From contig BACX01000797.1 of assembly GCA_000333335.1 (NCBI GenBank), positions 1 through 38,235 of the forward strand: a stretch of 38,235 nt of DNA, written 5' to 3'. Within the stretch, counting starts at the first letter, position 1; each line of letters begins with the position of its first letter. The notes below the pieces were generated by a model. That model was not told the origin of the DNA, did not search any database, and was given only the letters and a program-made list of their open reading frames with translations. Origin of the DNA: Sphingomonas-like bacterium B12 (GTDB lineage: Bacteria; Pseudomonadota; Alphaproteobacteria; Sphingomonadales; Sphingomonadaceae). Shown piece after piece: positions 15,720 through 23,943 of the stretch. Both the position numbers and the translations under genes were made by a program.

Positions 15720-17749
15720 CTACTTCAGATATTTTGTAAGCCATTCGATCGAACGGTGCATTCGCCAATATTCGTGGATCGGTTGCCGGTCCGACAGATG
15801 GCCCTCATTAGGATAGACATACATCTCTGCCGTCCCGCCGGCATCCTGCACCGAGGCAAGCAGCTGGATTCCGAACAACCACTCGCTTTCCGGAGCCTGG
15901 ATCAGCAGGGGCGCTTTGATGCGGTTGGCGTTCAACGCCGGCGATATCCGGTTCCAAAAGCCTTCGGGATCCTTGGTGGGCGGCGGCAGCCCTTCTGCCG
16001 AAAATGTCTCCTTGCGCGGTGAATCGCGCGTCGGCGCGGTGACATAATATGCGAGGGGATCGAGCGTCGTCCCGGTCCCGATCACCGCCGCGGCGAAGAG
16101 ATCGGTGTGGCTGATCGCGTACTGGTGAGTATCGCGCCAAAACTGTGGCCGGTCAGCGCCACGCGCTTCCGATCGACGATACCTTCTTCCCCGAGTTGGT
16201 TCAAAATCGCACGAAGGCCATCCAGAGCAGCCTCGTGCAATGCCAGGGGAACGTCCCTTCCCGCAGCATCGACATTGTGCGCGGAATTGTCGTTGTTGAC
16301 GCACAGCGCCGCAATGCCCCGCTCCGCCAAAAGGAATTCCGGCGCCAGGCGCCCCGACCCGCCGCGCAAGAAGCCCCGGCACCGCGAGGTCGTGATGACC
16401 ACCGGAAACGGTGCGACGCCATGGTCAGGAGCGACCAATATGCCGTTCCAAGGGCGGCCCAGCTGGTCCCTCCATTCCAGATAGCGCGTGCGGGGAAAAT
16501 GCCGAAACGAGAGTGTGGCGTTCGGGTCGAACAGCGTCGTCATCTTGCCGGTGCGCAAATCGACGGTGACTAGGCGTGAAGCGATTGTCGGGCTGGAAAA
16601 TACACAGACGAGGGTCTCTGCGGCCACCGGGCATGGCTTCGTGGCGTAGCTCAACCCGCCATCGAGGGCGCCCCCCGGATCGGCAATGATATGCGTGGCA
16701 CCGGTATCGGGGTTCCACGCCATGATCTGGGTCCGCGCGGACCAGTCCTTCTCATACAAGATGATCGCATCACCGGTGGCGTCATCGATCACGAGTTCGC
16801 GCAACGCCGGTGGCAGACCGCGGCAGAATGCGGCGGGGCACGGCACGCGCCGCCCGTCGGGGAATTGTGCGACGACCTGATACGCCTTGAGGCCCAGCAC
16901 GGGGTCGGCCTCGTGGATGTCTTCCAGGCGTAGCGTCATGCCGTCCTTGCGCGTGAGGACGATCGCGGCGCTGTCGGGATCTGCCGTATCGATATAGGCT
17001 GACCGCGCTACTGCCGATGCTCCAAGGGTGCCCGCATGACCGGCAACCGAAAGCGGAAAACGCGCCTCGCGCGTTTCGATCTTCCCGTCGCCGATTTCCG
17101 AAGCAGTAGCGATATTGTCGCGCCCGATCGTGGTAAGGCGGCCGCCGGCGTCGAAATTCTTGGTGAGCCGCATGCCCTCGGTGATCACATGCCCGTCGAT
17201 GTGAATGCCGGATAAAGCCTCAGACTGTTGCACCAGCCGCAACGAGGTACGGGTGGTCCCGACCTCATATCGGATCGACCGGCCGTCGGAGGTGAGACTG
17301 AAGGAGCGGATGTCCGCCGCATCGTGCGTGATCCTGATATCTCGCCCATGCGCGGCCAGCAGATGGATCTGCACCTCGCCCGGATCTTGTTGCGCGACGA
17401 GCAAGCCCTGCCCTCCCGGCGCCCACGCACGCACGCCGTCGGACACCACGTCGTAGAGCGGCATCCAGATTGGCGGCCGAGATCGCCCGATCGCGACCGG
17501 CCGTCCTTCCTTATTAAGCTGCGTCACCATCCACCGGACCGACGTGTCATTGCGCGACAGGCTACGGTCTATGATCCGAAAGGCGATGCGATGTCCGTCC
17601 GGCGCCAAGGTGAGGCTGTCGATCGAGGCAAGATCGACGAGGTCCTCGATCGACAGGGGTTTGGTCGTAACCTCCGCCCTCACCGCTTGGGCGAAAGAGA
17701 GGCAAACGACTAGGCTCGCGCTCAGCCGAAAGGCATGTCTCGATACCAT
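15720..17749 (-). pseudogene. Lasso peptide isopeptidase, frameshifted
   Basis: A prolyl-oligopeptidase-like lasso isopeptidase of about 676 residues if the frame is repaired. It would hydrolyse the ring isopeptide bond and linearise the lasso. It begins MVSRHAFRLSASLVVCLSF, a signal peptide ending AQAVRA, and has a beta-propeller-like middle. The nucleophile motif GHSFGAILT is encoded up to about 16123. The frame then breaks. The continuing homologous part, YAISHTDLFAAAVIGTG through YPNEGHLSDR with the catalytic His, is in the next frame. One missing base, probably a T in AGTTAC, explains it. The uninterrupted frame ends without Asp/Glu and His. The start lies four bases after the TonB receptor stop. 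It is either truly inactivated or an assembly error. Confidence 0.82.
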
Positions 17750-17753
17750 CGGA

Positions 17754-20312
17754 TCACAGATGCTTCGTGACGGTGAGGCTAACGAATCGGCCGATCGGCG
17801 AGTAATTTGTGGTGTCGTAAGGTGCCTCGAAAACCCCATAGGTCTGGGCGATGACGGTGGGCTTCTGGTTGAGCAGATTTTGAATGCTCAGGATAATCGA
17901 GAGATTTCCGGCGGGTCCGGACCGTGCTCCAGTTGAATAGGTGCCGGCCATGTCGAGCGTCGTCATGGAGCGCACGTGGATGGACGGGGTGCTGCGGACG
18001 TCCGCGACACCGCCGATATAGTTCAAGAAGCTCGTCAGCCCAAAGGACCCGCCGGACCAGGAAACCCCGCCCCGCCCCCGGAAATGAGGCGGATTAAACA
18101 ACGTGCCCGCCAGGCCCGTGTAGGGCTGGTCATCGCTCAGCTTCTGCCGGCTCCGCAAATAGCTCGCCGATCCGGACAAGGCGAACTTACCGAGAGACGC
18201 GGCCGTGAAGCTGTAGCCGGCCGAGGCGTCGATGCCGTGGATCAGCTGCCGGCCGGCATTGACATAATTGCCGTAGACGATCGCGATGACGTTTTGCGGA
18301 TCATAGGGGACATCGGCCACATTGGTGAACGTGCTCGTCGCGATCAGTTGAGCAATCGCCGCCGGGTCGGGCGCGTAGTCGACGAATTGCTGGTATCCGG
18401 GGTTGCTGAGGGCCTCGCTGCTATAGGTAATGGGCGAGACCACCCGGTCGCGATAATCGATATGATAGTAGCTGATCTCGGCATGCAGACCGGGAACGGC
18501 TCGTGGATGGGCCGACAGAGTAACGGTCCACGTGGTGGCACGCTCGGGCTTGAGATCCGTATTGCCGCCCAGGACGTCGAGGGCGGTCGCCGCCGAGGGA
18601 TATCCGATTCCGCCGAGACTCGCCGCCGTGTAGAGGCCGACACGGGTGGCGAGATAGCGTTGATAGAGGGTCGGTGCCTTGAACGATTTACCCCAAGAGC
18701 CCTTGAAATCGACATCGCCGCTCGGCGCGTAGATGATTCCGATTTTGGGCGTCGCCACGTCGCCGACCGCCGGAATGTCTTCGTAGCGGAGCGCTGCGCT
18801 GATGTTCAGCCGCTCCACGAGCGGGATGCCCTGGGTCGGGCCGATTACAGGCAGGTTAATCTCGCCGAACGCGTAGTAAGTCTTCTGGTGCACATCGACA
18901 TCGAGCGTGTTCTGCCGAAAGCCGGTGTCTCGCAGGCCTGCGCCGACCGCGATCTGAAGAGGGCCACCCGGCAGCCGAGCAAGCGGCCCGTTGGCGTTGG
19001 CCTCAATGGTCTTCGAAGCATTGCAATAGCAGATCAGAAGCGGCTGAATTCCTGCCCCGTTGACGTAGGTGTCGGTGAAGTATTTCGCATGGTCCTGGCC
19101 GTAGGACGCCGTGAGTGTCGCCTGCCAGTGATGTGCTAGGTCGGCGGTGAGCGTGGGAATGATCGCGAACGAGGTGTCCGTCGACGACAAACGCCCGCCG
19201 AGCGCCCTGGGGTCGCCGCGCTCGTCGAGCGCGTAGAAGGCGTCATCGTAGCGCCTGTTGAAGAGACCATCGAGACTGAGATGGATACGGGGCGACAGAT
19301 CTTGCTGCAGGGTCACGATCGCATCGTGATGTTCAAGCAGCGGTAACAGCGTCAGCCCGGGGGAGCGATTCTGGCTGTAGGATCGCTGCGATGCTTCGAT
19401 CGGCGTCTCATGGGAATATTCGTAGCTGGCGAGGATGCTCCCGTTCGACCAGCTCGTCCCGGCCGAGGCATCATATTGCTGCTGGCGGTCACCGCCGTCG
19501 GTCGCCAGGCCGCCTCGCGCCGACACCGTGATGCCGTCATCCTTGCGCTTGAGGATGATGTTGGCAACGCCGGCGACCGCATCGGAACCGTAAAGCGCGG
19601 ACGCACCATCTGCGACTACTTCGATGCGATCCACTGCGATAAAGGGGATCGATGACACGTCGATCGACTGGAGGTTGGCATTGTAGGCAAGACGATGCCC
19701 GTTGAGCAGCGTTAGCGTGGCATCCCCGCCGATACCGCGTAGATCGATGGTCGCGGCGCCCGAAGAATTGCTGCTACCCGGAACGGCAAGTCCGATGCCC
19801 GGATTCTGACCACCGCCAAAATTCTGTGGAATGTCCCGGATCACATCGGCGAGCGAGCTTCGTCCGGTATTGAGAGCATCTTGCTGGGTCACGGTAATCA
19901 CGGGCGTAGCGATCGGCGCACCGCGGATTCTGGAGCCGGTCACGACGATGTCGTTCGACGCCGGCAAACTCACCTGCTCATCGCCTGATGTCTCGGCGGC
20001 TGGCCGCAATCGCCCCCGGATAAAAACCGCGGTCCCGCTAATCTCTGCGTGCAGGCTGCTCCCCGCAAGCAAACGCCCAAGAGCTTCTTCCACGGTCGCA
20101 TTCGTATGAAGGGCTGGTGACTTCAACCCGCGCAGGTCATCGGCACCGGCGAAGAGCTGCAGCCCTGCCTCGCGCGTAACGGCGCGCAGCGCGAATTTGA
20201 GCTCTTGGGGAGCCAGATCGAACCGATATTGCGGCGCCTGCTGCGCCACCGCAGCATTGCTCATGGCGGCAGTCATAGCCACAGCCGAAGCCAAATTCTT
20301 GATTCGCCCCAT
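17754..20312 (-). CDS. TonB-dependent receptor with STN signalling domain
   Basis: An 852-residue outer-membrane receptor. It has a signal peptide (MGRIKNLASAVAMTAAMSNA, then AVAQQ). A secretin/TonB short N-terminal domain at about 30-105 (APQELKFALRAVTREAGLQL) marks it as a transducer that contacts FecR. The plug follows from about 125 (NDIVVTGSRI, TLLNGHRLAYN, VDRIEVVADGASALYGSDAV), then a 22-strand barrel ending GRFVSLTVTKHL. In lasso clusters of this type the receptor is thought to take up or sense the lasso peptide. It is read with FecR upstream and the isopeptidase downstream. Confidence 0.93.
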   Translation of the reverse strand: MGRIKNLASAVAMTAAMSNAAVAQQAPQYRFDLAPQELKFALRAVTREAGLQLFAGADDLRGLKSPALHTNATVEEALGRLLAGSSLHAEISGTAVFIRGRLRPAAETSGDEQVSLPASNDIVVTGSRIRGAPIATPVITVTQQDALNTGRSSLADVIRDIPQNFGGGQNPGIGLAVPGSSNSSGAATIDLRGIGGDATLTLLNGHRLAYNANLQSIDVSSIPFIAVDRIEVVADGASALYGSDAVAGVANIILKRKDDGITVSARGGLATDGGDRQQQYDASAGTSWSNGSILASYEYSHETPIEASQRSYSQNRSPGLTLLPLLEHHDAIVTLQQDLSPRIHLSLDGLFNRRYDDAFYALDERGDPRALGGRLSSTDTSFAIIPTLTADLAHHWQATLTASYGQDHAKYFTDTYVNGAGIQPLLICYCNASKTIEANANGPLARLPGGPLQIAVGAGLRDTGFRQNTLDVDVHQKTYYAFGEINLPVIGPTQGIPLVERLNISAALRYEDIPAVGDVATPKIGIIYAPSGDVDFKGSWGKSFKAPTLYQRYLATRVGLYTAASLGGIGYPSAATALDVLGGNTDLKPERATTWTVTLSAHPRAVPGLHAEISYYHIDYRDRVVSPITYSSEALSNPGYQQFVDYAPDPAAIAQLIATSTFTNVADVPYDPQNVIAIVYGNYVNAGRQLIHGIDASAGYSFTAASLGKFALSGSASYLRSRQKLSDDQPYTGLAGTLFNPPHFRGRGGVSWSGGSFGLTSFLNYIGGVADVRSTPSIHVRSMTTLDMAGTYSTGARSGPAGNLSIILSIQNLLNQKPTVIAQTYGVFEAPYDTTNYSPIGRFVSLTVTKHL

Positions 20313-20396
20313 GCCCGCACTTCCCCTTCTCGGCCGCCGTGATCAGCGATCCCCAGAAGGTCAGACGAGGCTAAAGCGAAACCGGCTGGTATTATT

Positions 20397-21431
20397 TCAA
20401 TCTGGTTGCGACCGGGCGCGCAGAATGAGCTGGTCCGGCTTAGACGCATCGACGTCGAGCTTCAGATAAAGCGCGAGATTCTGAGCAACGGCGGACGCAT
20501 CTCGCACATCGAGATCCAGAAATGCTCGATGCGTGGCGATCGACGGATCAGCGAGCACAATCCGCGTCGTCGAATAGCGGCTTACCTCATCGAGAATCTC
20601 GCCGACCGGCACATCATCGAAGGTCTTCAAGCCAGTCACCCATTGCGTGTCCGATGCCGGCGTGACGGTAGGCGGGCCCGGTCGCGCCGTCAAAGCTGGA
20701 TCGAAGCGTACCTGCTGGCCGGGCTGTAGATGGATTGCCCGCGTCTTCACTCCACCGGTGGGCTTTCCGAACGTCACGTCGACCGCACCCGAAATCAGGC
20801 GGACGCGAACATCACCGTAGGATTCCACGTCGAAGACCGTTCCCCGGTCGGTGATCGTGGCGTCGCCCGCGATGACCGAGAATGGCCGCGCCGCGTCGGG
20901 GGCAACGGTGAAGCGGGCTCGTCCGCGATCCATGACGATCCTGCGTGCCGATGGCGTCATCGTCACACGGAGTTCGGTGTTCGTGTCGAGGAGAAGCTGC
21001 GTTCCATCCGCCAGCCGGACCGGTCGCACCTCACCGATGTGTGTCGTATAATCTTGCGTAACCGCGTGGTCGCCGGCCGGTTTCGGTGCGAAGTCCGCCA
21101 TGCGCTTCAGCAGGAAATAAAGAGCACCCGACGCCAAAATGAGCGAAAATGGCGTGACAAGGGCCAGCTTCCGCCGGGTGGAACGGAGATATGGGTCGCG
21201 GATCACCGTCCCCCGCTGTGCGGCGGTCCCATAGATCTTCCGGGCAGGCGACCCCGCACCGTGAAGGGCGCGATAGGCCCGATTATAGGCATCGGCACGG
21301 ACCTGATCCTCGCCAATCCACCGCCGGAGGCCGGCCTCGTACTCGGCCGGATCCTCGTCCATCCGGATCGCCCATTTGGCGGCCTGCCTTTCGAGCCACG
21401 CTGCCCGCAAGCGATCGAAAAGACCAGCCAT
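20397..21431 (-). CDS. fecR: FecR family anti-sigma/signal-transduction protein
   Basis: A 344-residue FecR-type protein in the inner membrane. The cytoplasmic N-terminal part (LERQAAKWAIRMDEDPAE) should bind an ECF sigma factor. A membrane helix lies at about 107-126 (LALVTPFSLILASGALYFLL). The periplasmic FecR domain has the YTTHIGEVRPVRLADGTQLL and ARPFSVIAGDATITDRGTVF stretches. The C-terminal STN-like part (FDDVPVGEILDEVSRYSTTR) receives the signal from the receptor. I chose the Met at 21431; an extension to 21494 does not look coding. The unusual point is that no FecI sigma gene precedes it. Confidence 0.9.
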   Translation of the reverse strand: MAGLFDRLRAAWLERQAAKWAIRMDEDPAEYEAGLRRWIGEDQVRADAYNRAYRALHGAGSPARKIYGTAAQRGTVIRDPYLRSTRRKLALVTPFSLILASGALYFLLKRMADFAPKPAGDHAVTQDYTTHIGEVRPVRLADGTQLLLDTNTELRVTMTPSARRIVMDRGRARFTVAPDAARPFSVIAGDATITDRGTVFDVESYGDVRVRLISGAVDVTFGKPTGGVKTRAIHLQPGQQVRFDPALTARPGPPTVTPASDTQWVTGLKTFDDVPVGEILDEVSRYSTTRIVLADPSIATHRAFLDLDVRDASAVAQNLALYLKLDVDASKPDQLILRARSQPD

Positions 21432-21444
21432 CAACGGTCGTCCC

Positions 21445-21612
21445 GATGCCGCGCTGCGCGCGGTCGACAGGATGTCGATCGAGGAGATCAGCATACGGCT
21501 GGCAATATCGCCCCGGCGGGCACGTCAATATCTGCGTCAGTCGATCATCTGCTCGCGAAAAGAGACAACGGTTGATGCCTACCATTCCGGCGTGTCAGGC
21601 AGGGGCCGTTGA
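21445..21612 (+). other. Orphan HTH-like ORF or sigma-factor remnant, opposite to FecR
   Basis: On the + strand the frame reads ALRAVDR, then MSIEEISIRLAISPRRARQY and LRQSI. This looks like the region-4 helix-turn-helix of an ECF sigma factor or a LuxR HTH (EIa.RLgIS.r.v...L..aI) and has good codon use. The frame upstream is antisense to FecR, so an intact sigma factor is excluded. It could be an inverted remnant of a fecI gene, a tiny HTH protein, or chance. Confidence 0.3.
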
Positions 21613-22249
21613 GAGGGCGTCTGCCATGTAGTTGCCAAGCGCCTTCCTGTGCTGGGTGGCCTGATATCTCCGATAGAGGCGGATCACAGGGCCGCCCGCC
21701 AGAAGTAGCGTCACGACCAGGTTATGGAAGCCGAAGCTCAAGAAAGCCGCGATGGCGAGGAAGGTCAGGAATCCCGACCATCGAGGCATATCAATGAAGG
21801 CTGCCGGGCCGAGCAGTCCACGAATCTCCTGCTTGCCGCTGATATTCTGCGCGGCGTAAATCTCGCCGTTCAGGAAATCGAGCCGCATGACGGCGCCCTC
21901 GCGCGCGCTCGTCGAAGCCGGCAGCTCCGCCGTCGCCTCCGCGCATCGAAATCGGTGTAGCCAACCTGGACGACGCTTTCGCTCCGGCTCTGGACGCTAC
22001 CGCCACCGCCATAGACGCTGCCATAACCGTTCCAGGTTCCGCCGACCGTCGGCGCGATGAAGCCCCAGACATGGGTTTTTGCTGGTAGGTGACGTGCCGG
22101 CTCCGCACGATCGCCACTCGGGCTTGGTATGTCGTCCCGCCGATCGTTTCAGGCGGCAGCGCCGTCGTCGAAAGCCTGGCCGGCACCGCGCACGCCCCTG
22201 ATGTCTCGCCAGTAGAGGCTCGATCATCCAGCTTACTGATACTCCCCAC
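21595..22249 (-). pseudogene. Frameshifted membrane-protein gene (two indels)
   Basis: Three reading frames join into one plausible protein of about 217 residues. Frame one ends TTYQARVAIVRSRHVTYQQK. The next frame begins THVWGFIAPTVGGTWNGYGS and runs to SESVVQVGYTDFDA. The third continues AEATAELPASTSAREGAVMR, LDFLNGEIYAAQNISGKQEI, and a membrane segment SGFLTFLAIAAFLSFGFHNL. Breaks are near 22076-22080 (a run of five T on the + strand where six are needed) and near 21941. The family is unknown to me; it looks like an inner-membrane protein with a large soluble N-terminal domain. The last frame alone could give 21595-21888 (97 aa). Confidence 0.6.
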
Positions 22250-22575
22250 TTGCCCCCGTACAGGCTAGTCCTGCGCCAAATTTGAAGCAACTGCCGCTTC
22301 ACCGATATGGACGAACAGGCGAAATCTGCCGGCATTGCGGCCGATCCTGGCCATCGGACACCATTATGGGATTTCCCAAGCCGACTTTGACTGCTCCCGC
22401 AGTTGCGGCGCCGCTGCCTGGTGGCCGGTTCTGGCGCCCTTCAAAGTCGCTCGACGCGACTAGGTTCGATCACGCGGCCGCCTATATTCGATCGCGCCTA
22501 TGCTGCACTGGGACCGGTGGGGCAGATCGGTGACGGTGCCAGGGCCGCCAACGGTACAGGATTGAAGGAGCGACG
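22250..22575. other. Gene-free stretch before the HEPN-like gene
   Basis: Two weak ORFs exist here but neither has a ribosome site or a recognisable product. The segment probably holds the divergent promoters of the broken membrane-protein gene and of the gene at 22576. Confidence 0.35.
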
Positions 22576-23703
22576 ATGATTGAGGGTGCTAACGATCAGC
22601 GCGCCGGCCTGCAGTTCCTCCGCGCTCATCTTTCACGCGAACAGGACCGCCAAGAGCGCGAGGACGCTGCGATTGCCGAAGCTCTCGAGAGCGGCGCCGT
22701 GCCGACACCCGAACCGATCGTGCGCAAGCTCGTCTGGCACGTCCGGCGGGAGAGACTGATGCGGCACCACGTCTTTTGGAAGGAACGGAAGCTCCGGAAC
22801 GGTTTCGACGCGCTCGTCGAAGCGGCACTTCTAGCACATGTCGATCTGGTCCGCGCCGAAGCGACACTGACCGCATACGCGTCCCGCCATGGCGACTTCG
22901 AGAACCACGTTGCCCATACGGTAGAGAATCCCGCTCAGAAGGAGGTCCTAGCCTTTTGCGCGGCATATGTGGGCACGATCGACACACTTCGCCGGATCAG
23001 GAAGGCACGCGCGGAGCTTGCCGGAGACATAGACGCGATCAGGATCGCGGCGACCGACAAGATCGAGTTCCGTTTCTTGAAGGAGCTTCGCAACAATCTG
23101 GCGCATGGCGAGGTGACAATGCCGGGGTGGCGCGTCACGACGAGCTTCGGCAAAGGCTCAGCCGGTACTGTCGGGGCGATCGATTTTTCGGCAAGCGAAC
23201 TTCTCGCGTTTGGAGAATGGACCGCAGACGTGCGGGCGTTCCTGGCCGAGAAGGATAAAGACGGCTTCCCCATATCGGCGGTCACCGCCATTTGCGCTCA
23301 CGGACTCAGCCGGTTTCGGGCAGACCTCGCTTTGTTATTTGCGCGAAACCCAAGCGCGGCCGAGCGCGATTACTTTGCCATACAAGACCTCGGCCGACGC
23401 CTTCTGCATCGACAGAGCCTGAAGCTCTTTTTCCGTAGTATCGCCGAGCGTGGAATAGATCCGTATCCACACCTGCAAAAGTTCTTCGATGCTGAAACCG
23501 TTCGTTCGATCCTTGGATATCCGCCGCATAGCGCCGAGCAAGTTGAGTATATCATCAAGCTCAAAGAAGCAGACACCCAATGCGATGATGACTTACGATT
23601 GATCCTCTACAAGATATTCGGCGTAACTCCCCTTCCGGAGATCATACCGGAGCCACCTTCCTTCGGGCCGAAGCCGTTGGGAGACCTGTGGCCCATCTCA
23701 TAG
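22576..23703 (+). CDS. Uncharacterised protein with HEPN-like RxxxxH motif
   Basis: A 375-residue, mainly helical soluble protein; I do not recognise the family. The segment EFRFLKELRNNLAHGEVTMP contains R172-N-N-L-A-H177, which matches the RNxxxH motif of HEPN ribonuclease-type domains within a helical setting. The C-terminal third is LRLILYKIFGVTPLPEIIPE. AAGGAG stands six bases ahead of the ATG, a strong start. It lies 240 bp before a KAP NTPase on the same strand. HEPN proteins next to NTPases are frequent in antiviral and toxin systems, but RNxxAH also occurs in non-nuclease helical proteins, so nuclease activity is a hypothesis. Confidence 0.7.
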   Translation: MIEGANDQRAGLQFLRAHLSREQDRQEREDAAIAEALESGAVPTPEPIVRKLVWHVRRERLMRHHVFWKERKLRNGFDALVEAALLAHVDLVRAEATLTAYASRHGDFENHVAHTVENPAQKEVLAFCAAYVGTIDTLRRIRKARAELAGDIDAIRIAATDKIEFRFLKELRNNLAHGEVTMPGWRVTTSFGKGSAGTVGAIDFSASELLAFGEWTADVRAFLAEKDKDGFPISAVTAICAHGLSRFRADLALLFARNPSAAERDYFAIQDLGRRLLHRQSLKLFFRSIAERGIDPYPHLQKFFDAETVRSILGYPPHSAEQVEYIIKLKEADTQCDDDLRLILYKIFGVTPLPEIIPEPPSFGPKPLGDLWPIS

Positions 23704-23943
23704 CGCCAAACAAGACTGTGTAGGAGCTCACGTAGGGCCGATTGAGCCAGCGGCGCGGACGCAGATGAGCATATGCTATTGCGCAAAAACCTTCGGACAG
23801 CGCAATTGCGCCAGGTCCGAAAAGTCGCATGCGCCTCGGCATTTTTCGGGTCGTCAGGATATTGCACACGCAGACGGGCCCGCTTGCGCAGGAGCGGCAG
23901 GTGCTTTCTCGTCAGGAAGCATATTCCCCGATAGAAGACGGTG

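Noticed and set aside
17976-19139. A 387-codon open frame on the + strand.
   Set aside because: Lies wholly antisense to the TonB receptor, has no recognisable domain, and is Arg/Ala/Asp-rich as expected of a shadow frame in GC-rich DNA.
20730-21575. A 281-codon open frame on the + strand.
   Set aside because: Antisense to FecR with shadow-type composition. Only the separate HTH-like frame at its end was kept as a remark.
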